Assembly: GCA_002778195.1 (NCBI GenBank)
Contig: PCDI01000012.1
Span: 653,801-717,800, forward strand
Length of the DNA: 64,000 bases
DNA from: Raffaelea ambrosiae
Taxonomy: Eukaryota; Ascomycota; Sordariomycetes; Ophiostomatales; Ophiostomataceae
Direction of reading: 5' to 3'
Shown here piece by piece: positions 45,250 to 56,258 of the stretch; the first letter of the stretch is position 1; each line of letters opens with the position of its first letter. Made by a program: the position numbers and the translations under genes. Under the pieces are notes generated by a model. That model was not told where the DNA came from. It did not search any database and saw only the letters and a list, made by a program, of their open reading frames with translations.

Positions 45250-47364
45250 ATGGGCTTCTTCAGCAAGAAGGAAGAGCCTGTCGTCCAGGACGTCGATGTC
45301 AACAGCCATGTAGACGACGTCGTGGCCCAGCCCAGCGACAAGCTCTTCACCCTCCCCGTCATTGCCTGCGGCGCCGGTCTCTTCTCGGACGGCTACATCA
45401 ACAACGTCATCGGCTCGGTCACCACCATTCTCGCCTTGAAGTACGGCAAGACCTGGTCCACGTCCAACGCCAAAAAGGTCGTCAGCGCCATTGCCTTTGC
45501 CGGCACCGTCGTCGGCCAGCTGTTCTTCGGCTTCCTGGCCGATCGCTGGTCGCGCACCAACTCGCTGCTGATTTCCACCGTCATCCTGTGCATCTTCACG
45601 GCCCTGGCTGCTGGCTCGTACTACCATGGCGATGCCGTCGGCATGTTCAACATGCTGGCCGCATGGCGGTTCTTTGTAAGTGACTGTCTTTTTATGTTTC
45701 CATGCTTCCATGCTTTTATACTTTTTTTCTCTCCTTGCTTTATTGTCTGGTTCAGTTAAAGTTCCCCCCCCCCGGCCGACCTAGTCGATCTCGGCGTTCT
45801 TGTCAGTCTGGGCATTGTCTTGGAGATTTGTCTCGGCGTGTAGGACCTCTCACTTTTTTCGTCCACACCACGAGAAACAACAAGCTTTTTTTTTTTCTTG
45901 CGCTACGATAAGCTAACCACAGAATCTCATATTCCAGGTCGGCATCGGCATTGGCGGCGAGTACCCGGCCGGCAGTGTGAGCTGCGCTGAGTCGACGGGC
46001 GAGGTCAAGAGCGGCTGGCGGCATTTTATGTTCATTCTGTACGTGGACAACCACAACCACGACAACAGCAACAACAACAGCAACCACAGCCCCGTGTGCT
46101 TTGGTCGATCCGGCCATCTGGCCAATTGAGAGCTTAGTTGGCTAACAAAATTCACCAGGTTCACCAACAGCACCATCGATCTTGGCTTTGTTATCGGCGC
46201 CTTTGTTCCTTGTAAGTTGTGAACCAGCTGCCAATTTTGATCTACTTTCTGGATTCCCTGGACGTCCCTTTTTATCCACCGGCCAAACCAGCCTTGGCCA
46301 TTCTCGCTCACTGGAACTAACAACCCCCCCTCAAGATGTCGTCGCCGCTGCTTGCCACAATGAGCACCTCGGCACCCAATGGCGCACCATGCTCGGCATC
46401 GGCTGTGTCTTCCCCTTTGTGCTCTTCTTCATCCGTCTCTTCGTCAAGGAGCCCGAGGAGTTCACCAAGAACTCCATGAAAAACACCCGCACCCCGTACA
46501 TGCTTGTTCTCCGCTTCTACGGCTGGCGTCTGCTGGTCGTCTCCCTCATCTGGTTCATCTATGATGTAAGTTTGATTCAAGTCCTCGCTCGCAAGCTCGC
46601 TCGTATTTTGAGCTTGACTGTGCTCCTCGCTTGCCAGCTCGCTCGTTGTGTTGACTCGTTATCTACCTTCCCAGTTCCTCACGTACGCTTTCGGCCTCTA
46701 CTCCACCACCATCCTCGCCAACATCTTCCCCAGTGACGCCCCGCTCACCACTATCTTCGGCTGGAACGTCGTCATCAACATCTTTTACCTGCCCGGCTCC
46801 CTCCTCGGCGCCAAGGCCTCGGACTGGTTCGGCCCCCGCTGGTGCCTCATCATCGGCGTCACCCTCCAGGCCATTGTCGGCTTCGGCATGGCTGGCGGCT
46901 ACGAGCATCTCTCGAAGCCCAGCGTCGTCGGCGGCTTCGCTGTGCTCTACGGCATTTTCCTCTCGCTCGGCGAGTTCGGCCCCGGCGACAACATTGGCTT
47001 GCTGGCGGCTAAGACCTGCTCCACCGGTATCCGCGGCCAGTACTACGGCATCGCTGCCGCCATTGGCAAGATCGGCGCCTTTGTCGGCACCTATGTGTAC
47101 CCCTACATTGAAGCCGCCGGCGGCGACAGCGAGGTCGCCAGCGCCCAGTACCCCTTCTACGTCAGCTCCAGTCTGTGCTTCGTCTCCGCCGCGCTCGCCT
47201 TCTTCTTCTTGCCCAACGTTGGCCAGGACACCATTGCCGAAGAGGACATCAAGTTCCGCGCCTTCCTTGAGCAGAATGGCTGGGACACCAACCAGCTCGG
47301 TCTCAAGAAGGGCGAGACCATCGACTCGGCCGAGGAGGGCGTCCAGACTGAGCCCAAGGCATAA
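45250..47364 (+). CDS. MFS transporter, Git1-like (glycerophosphodiester or phosphate permease)
   Basis: Plasma-membrane proton symporter of the phosphate/glycerophosphoinositol branch of the major facilitator superfamily. Exons 45250-45675, 45938-46038, 46159-46211, 46336-46565 and 46675-47364 join in phase to 499 aa. Family signatures: G-L-F-S-D-G-Y-I-N-N-V-I-G-S-V in helix 1, G-Q-L-F-F-G-F-L-A-D-R-W between helices 2 and 3, G-I-G-G-E-Y-P-A-G-S with the conserved Glu, and L-G-E-F-G-P-G-D-N in the second half. About twelve hydrophobic segments are visible. Git1 rather than Pho84 is suggested by helix 1 and the short central loop; exact substrate is not readable. Introns 1 and 4 contain a C-run and AGCTCG motifs respectively. 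It converges on the PKS gene, 630 bp away. Confidence 0.88.
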
Positions 47365-47993
47365 AGAGAAGAAAGAGAGGGAGGGAGAGAGGAGAGAAAA
47401 AAGAAAACTTGTCTTTTGTTCTGCCCTTTGTGTTCATTCTCCAATGTTCTCTGATGCATGAAAACAAAGCAGACTGGACAAATAGACGTCAGCACAAGAT
47501 AGAAAAAAAAAAAAAAGCACAGTGGCTCCTTGTATGATGCCTACCCAGCAGGTCCTCTCTGATTTTTTCAACAAAGTTGTGAGAAACGCTTGTGGGTTCG
47601 AGATGTTTGCTGTGACGGAAGCCTTGTGACACAAAAAAAACAGACAACGAAAAGTCAAGAGCTGGTGAATCATTCTTCTTAACATGTGGATGGCACCCTT
47701 TCCCAATCACACGCACACACACCCACCCACACACATTCACATATACACATTCAATTTGCACTTTCTGTTAGAACACGATGATACCACTTCAATAAAGTAT
47801 TTAAGCCAGCTTGGAAAATATACCCCTCTTGATATTTCGTCCTTTTCTATGTCGCCCCTCAACAGGTCCTGTACGAGACACCAGAGGCCTTTCATGCCCA
47901 GCCACACACAGCCCGCGCCCTTTCTTAATTTCTGCCTTTGGGTATAGTTAAACCACCAGAGCTTGTACACTCTATGCCGAAGATACACACCAA
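47365..47993. other. Convergent 3' spacer, Git1-like / PKS
   Basis: It should hold both 3' UTRs. Contains an ACAC-rich stretch near 47710-47750 and A-runs. No gene seen. Confidence 0.55.
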
Positions 47994-49558
47994 TCAGTCC
48001 AATTCTACACACTCTATTTCTGACAGGACAAACAGCTCATCGTCCGTTGCTTTGGCTTGCGTTGGCCCATCTACCGCATGTGCCACCACCCTGGACGATT
48101 CCTTCCCACCATCACCAGCACTGCTGTTCCCTTCGGTACTTTGCTGGTTATTGGAGTCATCTGCATCACCCGCTTCGCTCCGGCTAGCTTCGCTCTCCGT
48201 CTCGGGCGGCGTCTCCATTCCGGTGGCACCCAAGTTCCGCTTCAGTACACACGACTCAACTGTGATGCCCGGTCCGAAAGCACAGCCGATAATGTATTCT
48301 TTCGGCTGGCCACCGGGTGCCATTGCGTCCATCTCCTTACTTCTCAACCGATCCAGAACGCTAAAAATGGTCGCCGAGCTCGAGTTACCGTGGGTGATGT
48401 ACGTCTCATAACTGGCGCGCATGTGTTCGGGGGTGATGCCCAAGGCTCGCTCCGCACCCGTCAGAATGGTGGCGCCGCCGGGATGCATGGCCCAGTCAAA
48501 GTCAGGCGCAGATGCATATGCTGGTGGAAGTTCGGGAACGGAGGCGACCAGATCCGTAAAGGTTTGTGGGAGGTGCGATTCTGTCAACTTTGGAACCCGT
48601 TGTGACAGCACGACTTTCCAGCCTAGTCCCCCCCCCGGTGTTAGCAGCTTCTCATCATTTTTCTAACAGGGCAAATCAAGCAGAGACATCGAGCTCACCC
48701 AGAGGATCCACATCAAACCCAAGATCCTCCTCGGAGTCAGGAATCACACGGTGGTCCCATCCGAGCAGTTCATAGATCGGCGGCGCCTCCGCTGCCTCGC
48801 CTAGGCCGTTGCTCAGCATCAGCGCGCTGGCACAGTCGGAAAAGAGGGCGACCCCAATTCTTGTTTCCTGCCGTTCATTGATGCTGTCGAGCTCGCTCCG
48901 GACCAATGTGGTACTCAGCTCCAGGGCTACGACCAGAATGCGCGCCGGCTTGCCGCGCATGGCATGGCCCAGAGCCAAGTTCGCCGCGGTCCGTAGAGCG
49001 GCCAGGCCACCGCTGCAGCCGACGCCATGCAACAGAACCTTCTCGACCTGGTGGGTGATGCCGAGGCCCTTGACGACAAAGTGGTCGAAGCCCGGATTGG
49101 CGCTGTTGGTGCACGTGGTCGACACCACATGGGTGATTTGGGAGAGGTCGACGCGGGACTCGGCAATGGCCTTTTGCGCGGCGGAGATGGCCAGAGGCAC
49201 GCCTTCCTGGAAGAAGATCTCGTTGAGCTGAGCAATCGTGGGTGCCTTTTCCTGGTTGACCAATGGGTGGTCCGGTGTACCAATCGAAGAGCGAGCATCG
49301 ATGCCCGTATACCGGTTGATGGAAAGCACTTTGTTCATACTGAAGGAAACTGTAAGCAACCGATCGGACTGTTCCATGTCTTCAAGACAGCTCTGGAACA
49401 ACTGGACCAGGCTTGGGCTCGACGTACGCTTCAGACTCTGGATAGAACCGCTTGCTCAACGTTTCCAGGGAATCGGACTTGAGCGAATATGGAGGATATT
49501 GGCGGCCAACTCCAGTGATGGAGAGGCCCAGGTTCCGAAAGCCTTGCTGCGCCGCCAT
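47994..49558 (-). CDS. Type III polyketide synthase (chalcone synthase-like)
   Basis: Homodimeric ketosynthase of the chalcone/alkylresorcinol synthase family. It condenses malonyl-CoA on a starter acyl-CoA, in fungi often giving alkylpyrones or resorcylic acids. Exons on the minus strand: 49558-49428, 49339-48699, 48622-47994; 466 aa. The catalytic triad is present: Cys152 in H-G-V-G-C-S-G-G-L, His304 in A-M-H-P-G-G and Asn337 in T-H-G-N-S-S-S. The N-terminal I-T-G-V-G-R-Q-Y-P-P and N-R-Y-T-G-I-D-A-R-S-S are typical of fungal members. After the core ends near V-E-S-C-V-L-K-R, a tail of about 75 Ser/Glu/Asp-rich residues extends the protein. Intron 2 has a G9 run between branch site and acceptor. 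Product cannot be predicted from sequence. Confidence 0.93.
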
Positions 49559-51518
49559 TGTTTTTCCAGCCAACAAGCCAAGATTGGGGATTCTCCTGCC
49601 CGGAAAGTATCAATGGTAAGCTTCCTGTGGTGTATCTCGTTTCTGTTGTTGTTGTTTCTGTCTTGGGATCGTCAGCAAGCGAAACTGTACGCCTGGCCAG
49701 AAGAAAGCAACAATCAAAGTGTTCACGAAGGGAAGGTGCAAGCTAGCTGGCCGGGTGATCCAAGCTAGGAAGGCATGCTCTGAGCGCCAAGCGCTTGCCC
49801 CTCTGTGAAACAGCTGCACAAGAAGTAAGGAGCGACAGAGCAGAAAACAGTACATAGTAAGCAGCACGAGAAGAATTGGACGAGAACCCAGGCAGGAGCT
49901 AACTACCTGCTTACGTTGGGAGGGACCCAACAAACATGAAAGGATGGTGATACTGTGGGGCCCTGCATCTTCACATCCAAGGACAAGGAAGTGGTGGGTG
50001 TGTATACGAACCTCTTTGTTGACGGGGTGGTTATGTGCAGACAACAATGTGGTGTTCTGTTCGGGTCAAAGCTGGGCTGAAACAGGCCAAGATACGAAAG
50101 AGGTAGATCCAATGTCGAATAGAGTTGTGCCGGATTTGAGTCGAATCGACTCTCACAAGAGAATAGACAAGACGAGAATACACCAAAAAAAAAATGAAGA
50201 GCCAACTCCAAGAACACAAGGGCAAAAAAAAAAATCAATTAAAAAAGAATAAATCGAGAATGGTAGGCCGTCAATTGTTATATACACAGAGGGTGCAGGC
50301 TCTGCAAAAACGCCTTGGTCCCTGTTTCGAAAACGACAGGTGCTGAAACAAGTGTGTGATCTGCTCGAGCCCCCCCAGCAAGAGGGGTGGAAGTGGGAGC
50401 AGGCTTGTCTTATCTCAGTGATACACACACACGCACAGGCAGAGAAAGGGCGTGTGATGGAAAAGATGGGAGTCGTCAGCACCCGTCAGCCACTGTCCCA
50501 GGGTGCAGCTGTCTAGGCGAGAACAGAGTGTCAGCCGTGGCTGATCTCTCCGCAATGCCCAGCAATTCTGTCGAGAGGAAAAGAACCCTGTCAAATTAGC
50601 CCTGAAAGGCAGTGGACTATTTGTTCTCACGAGAAGAAGACAGACGAACAAAAAGCACAGACGTAAAAAGGAAGAGACGGAGCGTCCGAACCAATAACGT
50701 TTGCCAAGTTGCCAATCTGGATCCTTGGAGACCCTCCCAAGACCCTCTCTGCCCCTCCTGCTACAGCCACATTCAAGTGTGAGAGAAAGTCGACTTTTGG
50801 CCGGGCACGGGCATTGTCAAAAAAAGCCAAAGGGGTCGGACGGCGTTGGGAGTTGCCCCGGCTCGGTGAAACTGGACTTTGGCGTTCTGCCGAACGCCGG
50901 AAAGCAGCAGGAGACGATGGGCCAGAACGGTGACTTTGTGATGACGGCTGGGGCATGGAACACGGTCTCTTGTTGCTTTTGTCGACCTTCTTGACGTCGC
51001 CGTGTTGTTCGTTTGCCGTCGCGTGCGTGCCCTTTCAATATTTAGACGAGGCTGTGCAGCCGTGGCCGAGACGCAGTGCGGAACCAGAACATGGGCCATT
51101 TCATCTCGTACCTCGTCCTGGGGACGATTAGACACACCAAGTACCGCTTCTGTGTTTTCATGTAGATATTGCATTTTCCGAGGTGTTCCTATTTGTTTGT
51201 CGTATTCGCCTTTATACGTGGCACATACCACGATCTATGGAAAACATCGAACCCTCCTTTCCGTTCCATCCTCAACACCAGGGAGGCCACTTGGCAAGAA
51301 AAACAAGCAAAGCACACACACAAAAAAACATTCAGATATGCGAACGGAAAAATACACAAAGAATGGACCACAGGCAAATGCCGCCTCGGTTGCCATCCCT
51401 CTTTCAACCTCTTAAAGACGTCTTTTCTCCTTTTTTTGGTTGATGGGGTGTCTAAAATGAAAACATAAAAATAAAATAATAAATTACACTCGTCCTTTTT
51501 ATCCCTTGTTCTTTTCCC
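49559..51518. other. Spacer: PKS promoter and kar2 3' end
   Basis: No gene seen. The part near 49559 should be the PKS promoter, the part near 51518 the kar2 3' UTR (AT-rich from about 51420). Frames are short and unlike known proteins. Confidence 0.55.
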
Positions 51519-54176
51519 TTACAACTCGTCGTGGCTAGGCGGCTCATCGTCATCAGCACCAGCACCCTGGCTGTACATCTTGCTCGTGATGGGGTAGGCA
51601 CTGTCAAAATGGTTGGTCAGCAAAACAGGTTCTCACACATCATCACACTTTGGTGGTCCCGTGGGTTCACACTTACACATTGGACAGCTTCTCCTTCTGC
51701 TCCTCGAAGTCCTCAGTCTCTGCAGTAGCCGCATTCTCGTCGAGCCACTCCTGAGCCTCCTTGACGGCGTCGAGAATGGTCTCCTTGTCGTCCTCGCTGA
51801 TCTTGCCACCAAGACCATCGTCGTCGTTGACCTGGTTCTTGAGAGAGAAGGCGTAGTTCTCAAGGCCGTTACGAGCCTCAATGCGCTCGCGCGTGGCCTT
51901 GTCCTCCTCGGCGTACTTCTCAGCCTCCTCAACCATGCGGTCAATCTCCTCCTGAGTCAGGCGGCCCTTGTCGTTGGTGATCGTGATGCTCTCGCTCTTG
52001 CCGGTGCCCTTGTCGTGGGCAGAGACCTTCAGGATACCGTTGGCATCAAGCTCAAAAGAGACCTCAATCTGGGGCACGCCACGAGGGGCAGGCGGGATGC
52101 CGGTCAGCTCGAACTTGCCCAGCAGGTTGTTGTCCTTGGTCATGCTGCGCTCGCCCTCAAAGACCTGGATCAGGACGACCGGCTGGTTGTCGGCGGCGGT
52201 CGAGAAGATCTGGGACTTGCGGGTCGGGATAGCGGTGTTGCGGGTGATCAGCTTGGTCATGACACCACCGGTGGTCTCAATACCGAGCGTGAGCGGGTTC
52301 ACGTCCATGAGAACAACGTCCTCAGTGCCCTCCTCGCCAGACAGAACACCGGCCTGGACGGCAGCGCCGAAAGCGACAGCCTCGTCGGGGTTGATGCCCT
52401 TGCTAGCCTTCTTGCCACCGAAGTACTCCTCCAGGAGCGAGATGACCTTGGGGATACGGGTGGAGCCACCAACGAGCACAATGTCGTCGATTTCGTCCTT
52501 CTTGACCTTGGCATCCTTCAGAACCTGCTCAACAGGCTTGAGGGTCTTCTTGAAAAGATCGAGGTTCAGCTCCTCGAACTTGGCGCGGGTGAGCGTCTCA
52601 GAGAAATCCTCGCCCTTGAAGAAGGACTCAATCTCAATGCGGGTGGACATCTGCGAAGACAGAGTACGCTTCGCCTTCTCGGCCTCACGCTTGAGCTTGC
52701 CCATGGCCTTCTTGTCGGTGGTGACGTCGACGCCCTTCTTCTTGTTGAACTGCTTGGCGAAGCTGGAGATTATGTTAGCAGGTCGAAAAGGCCGCAAAAC
52801 AGTTTCCTACGACTGTCGGTGCAACTTACTGGTTGATGATACGCTGGTCGAAATCCTCACCACCAAGATGGGTGTCACCAGCGGTAGCCAGCACCTCGAA
52901 CACACCGTCGTCAATCGACAGCAGAGACACATCGAAGGTACCACCACCCAGGTCGTACACAATGATCTGGCGCTCGCCCTCGGTCTTGTCCAGACCATAG
53001 GCGATGGCAGCGGCGGTAGGCTCGTTCACGATACGGAGGACGTTGAGGCCAGCAATCGTGCCGGCGTCCTTGGTGGCCTGGCGCTGGTTGTCGTTGAAGT
53101 AGGCGGGCTTTTGAAGAAAACGACAGTTAGTAAGAGGAAAAAAGCGGTTATCTTTGTGGAGGCCTGGAGCGGGTTTGGAAAACACATACCACTGTGACCA
53201 CAGCGTGGGTGACCTTCTTGCCCAGGTAGCCCTCGGCAACGTCCTTCATCTTGGCCAGAATCATGCTGGAGACCTCCTCGGGCGAGAACGTCTTCTCCTC
53301 ACCCTTGACATCGACTCTGACAAACGGCTTGCCCTCTTTGTTGATGACCTTGAAGGGGAAGTGCTTGATGCTGTCGATTGGTTAGAATATAAGTTTGGAG
53401 AGAGAACATATTGGGGGGGATTGGAGTGCCACGTACTCATTCTGGACATCCTTCTCCGAGTACTTGCGGCCGATCAGGCGCTTGATGTCGAAAATCGTCT
53501 TCTCGGGGTTGCCTGCGGCTTGGTTCTTTGCCGCTGTAGTTGGTTAGATTTGTCAGTAGCTGCTTGACAGTAGACATGGAATTGGGGAGGGTTCCGTGGC
53601 AGAAATAAACATACCATCACCAACCAACCGCTCGTCGTCGGTAAAGGCCACGTAGGAGGGAGTAATCCGGTTTCCTTGGTCGTTCACAAGACTGTATAGC
53701 AACGCGCCATGTCAGTACAGGAACCCTGCATAGAGCTGAGCTGAGCTTTGAATAGACCAAAAACAACTTACATCTCAACCTTTCCTTTTTGCATAACACC
53801 GACGCAAGAGTATGTCTAAGCTATGGTTAGCAACTACGTCGCGAATTCAGAAAGAGCCGGACAGCCTTCCTGTCGCCAAGAGAGAGAATGCGCCGCCGAA
53901 GCACGGCCCAGGAAAGTGTCGCAGTAAAAGAGGAACTTACGGTGCCGAGATCCTGTAGAGAGAGCGGCCAGTTAGCGTTGTGTTTCTTTGTTGTTTTTAT
54001 AACAACCCTTGCCTTCCCTTTGCGGGAAAACCACTTACAATACCAATGACGGTGCCGTAATCCTGGACATCGTCGGCGCGGGCCTGGCTAACAAAGGCAG
54101 GAGAGAACAGGAGGGCGAAGAAGCCCAGGAAGAAGAGGCCGAGGCCCCAGTTGGCAGCGCTTCTCCGAGAAGCCAT
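51519..54176 (-). CDS. kar2: ER Hsp70 chaperone BiP/Kar2
   Basis: Luminal Hsp70 for translocation, folding and ER-associated degradation. Nine exons on the minus strand: 54176-54039, 53952-53941, 53815-53772, 53691-53615, 53533-53437, 53370-53190, 53107-52830, 52762-51677, 51600-51519; 664 aa. A signal peptide is at about residues 1-35 (L-F-F-L-G-F-F-A-L-L-F), cleaved near A-R-A. ATPase motifs: D-L-G-T-T-Y-S, I-V-N-E-P-T-A-A-A, D-L-G-G-G-T-F-D and V-G-G-S-T-R-I-P. The substrate-binding domain contains D-V-N-P-L-T-L-G-I-E-T. The C-terminus is H-D-E-L, the fungal ER-retrieval signal. Exon 2 is only 12 nt and supplies D-L-G-T. All junctions keep phase, and introns have GTAAGT/GTATGT donors and CTAAC branch sites. 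In-frame codons extend upstream, but this Met gives the best signal peptide. Confidence 0.97.
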
Positions 54177-55605
54177 CGCGACCGCAAAGGGGTTCTCTGG
54201 AGAGAGTCCAAGAGTAGAATGCAAAACAAACGGTGTCAAATGTAAAAAACACAAAAAAACCAGGGGTATTGGGTTCTGGGAATGGTGGCCAGAATGAAGA
54301 AAACAGAAGCGCAGCGCACAAGAAACGAAGAGATGAAAAAAGGAAAGAAAAAAAAAGAAGAAAGGTCAACCTCCTCTCTCTGGCAAAGAAATTCTAGGAC
54401 AACACAATGGTCCGGTCTGAGGAGAAGGGAAGGAGAGGATTGCGAAGAACGAAACTGGGGGAAAAAGAAAGGGAGGGGAGGGTTTTTTTAAGAGACGGGC
54501 GTTTGCTCTCAAAATTACAGAGTGTTCTTTATTGAAATAGACTAGAGCTTTCCAAGGTGTCCACAAAAAAAACGGTCCCGCTTGAGGACACCTTTCAGGT
54601 GTCGACCACGTTTGCCACCTACCCCTGTCGACCGCAAACCGCAAGAGCGACCTTGCCTGTGTGTCCACGTGATGCTCGTGGCCCCCTGGAAAAGGCCACG
54701 GTTTTAGCTTGGGGAGACGACTAGAGGGCCTGCGCCCACCCAATAAAGAACTGGATGGAACCGAAACAGAAAGTCTCTCCCTTTCCCTCCCTGAATTAAG
54801 CTACCGCTAAATCTGAGCGTAACCGCAACATCGCAAGCACATACCCCCTAAATCGCGTCAGCCTTTTTTTTTTTTTCCCCCTCTCTTCTCAGCCCTCTGG
54901 GGGAGTAAGGGGCGCCACCAGATGGTCCCCAGATGGCACACCCTTTTCTCGACGTTGCGAGAGGAGGCTCTTGCTGAAACAGGCCAGCTTCCATCGGCTT
55001 CCATTTGCTAGTCCCGGCAGCGGGGCGCGGCGGTGGGCTGTGGGGATCCTGCCACAGTGGCCTTAACCTCTCTCTTGCGTGTGTCTGAGTCTATGGCTGT
55101 CCTTGCATAGGCGGCAAAGTTTAATTGAAGACTAGCGGGCCCCAAACCTTTCCCACGGACAGAGAGCCTCCATTCTGCAGGAACCAACACAGGAGCGAAT
55201 ACGAACAGTTCTTATTCTCTTGCATAGTGTTTCGTCACAGATTGGACGGTTTTGGCGCGTGCTGTCGTTCCGGGGCTGTTGGATAACTATTACGATTACC
55301 TGTCCAGTGGCCAATAGAGAAGGGCTCTGGAATTCTGATGCCCGAAGGCCAGCGTGGACAACCAGTTTCCTCAAGTCTGTCTCCTGGACATGCACTTTTG
55401 TCTCAAGTGTAACCTGTTCTCGACTTACAATACCGTCAGGTAAATAAAACCGAAGACTCCTCTGTGACTCAGTGGCAGTGACACAACGTCATCGAAAAGA
55501 ACAACTTACAATTCTGTCAGGTAATTGAAACCGGAGATTTCCCTTTATGACTCAATGGTAGTGATACACGTCATCGGAAAAAAAAATTACATAGTATATC
55601 TCCCA
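54177..55605. promoter_or_regulatory. Divergent spacer, kar2 / small membrane protein
   Basis: It contains the kar2 promoter (near 54177) and that of the small membrane gene (near 55605). I looked for an ER-stress element (CCAAT-N9-CCACG) and did not find a clean copy. An imperfect 82-bp tandem duplication is at 55423-55585. Confidence 0.5.
55423..55585. repeat. Imperfect 82-bp tandem duplication
   Basis: The block starting ACTTACAA at 55423 recurs starting ACTTACAA at 55505. Shared anchors in order: GTCAGGTAA, GAAACC-like, TGACTCA, TGG-AGTGA and GTCATCG. Differences are mostly transitions. It ends about 20 bp before the start of the small membrane protein gene. Confidence 0.75.
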
Positions 55606-56040
55606 ATGATGCCTTTGCCACTCGCCAAATTCGCCTTCGTGCTCCATGCCATTGTCGAGACGCCGGCTGCTGCCTCGTTTCTGCTGGCGCCTCAGCGCCA
55701 GCTTAGCCCGGCCTTTCTGGTTTCTCCGCAGGCAGCAGAGGTCTTGTTGATCTTGAACAATCTGGGCGGGCTCTTGTTGGCCACGGTATGCCTCAGTCTG
55801 GTGATGGCCGTGTCTGGCCACACAATGGATGCGGCTGTCCGCGGACTCCTCGCTCTGTCTCTGGGTATCTACCACGTGTTCCCTTGCCATCGAGCGTATC
55901 AACGACTCAAGCAGGCCATTGGCATGGACGGTCCCCAGGCACAGACATTTGGCGGGCCACCAGTGCATCTGGCTGTGCATCTGGTTTGCTTTGTGTTCTT
56001 GGTTGGGGCAGGCTTCCTCGAATTGATTGTCTATGAGTGA
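55606..56040 (+). CDS. Small four-helix membrane protein, function unknown
   Basis: Intronless, 144 aa from the first of two adjacent ATGs; the frame is open further upstream, into the tandem repeat, but those codons are not hydrophobic. Four hydrophobic segments are visible: about residues 6-20 (A-K-F-A-F-V-L-H-A-I-V), 45-70 (V-L-L-I-L-N-N-L-G-G-L-L), 78-95 (R-G-L-L-A-L-S-L-G-I-Y) and 122-140 (V-H-L-V-C-F-V-F-L-V-G). The H-A-I-V-E-T-P-A-A-A motif in helix 1 recalls small conserved hypothetical proteins of filamentous fungi, but I cannot name a family or function. It converges on bfr2, 218 bp away. Confidence 0.65.
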   Translation: MMPLPLAKFAFVLHAIVETPAAASFLLAPQRQLSPAFLVSPQAAEVLLILNNLGGLLLATVCLSLVMAVSGHTMDAAVRGLLALSLGIYHVFPCHRAYQRLKQAIGMDGPQAQTFGGPPVHLAVHLVCFVFLVGAGFLELIVYE

Positions 56041-56258
56041 TGAACAGCAAGGAGGAGCATGATATCACAACACACAACCTTGCATAAGATGACTCTTTAC
56101 CTATCTAACTATACCCCCCAAAATATAAAAGATATAACAAAAAGATATACCATGCTTTTGAACAACAAAACGCCTGTTATCCCGTGTGAAGCAAAATGTG
56201 GGTTGTGTTTTGTCCCTTGGATCATCTTTCGTCGCACACACCAGCCCGGAACATCCAA

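Noticed and set aside
49096..49125. Cys120 in S-T-T-C-T-N-S as the PKS nucleophile
   Set aside because: By family alignment the catalytic Cys is the one in G-V-G-C-S-G-G (Cys152), which gives the expected spacing to His304 and Asn337.
51613..52836. 407-codon plus-strand frame opposite kar2
   Set aside because: Leu-rich antisense shadow of Hsp70 codons. Long antisense frames on Hsp70 genes are a known annotation artefact.
54177..54800. Canonical ER-stress element or heat-shock element in the kar2 promoter
   Set aside because: Only partial matches seen by eye (for example an AGAAATTCT word near 54387); not enough to call.
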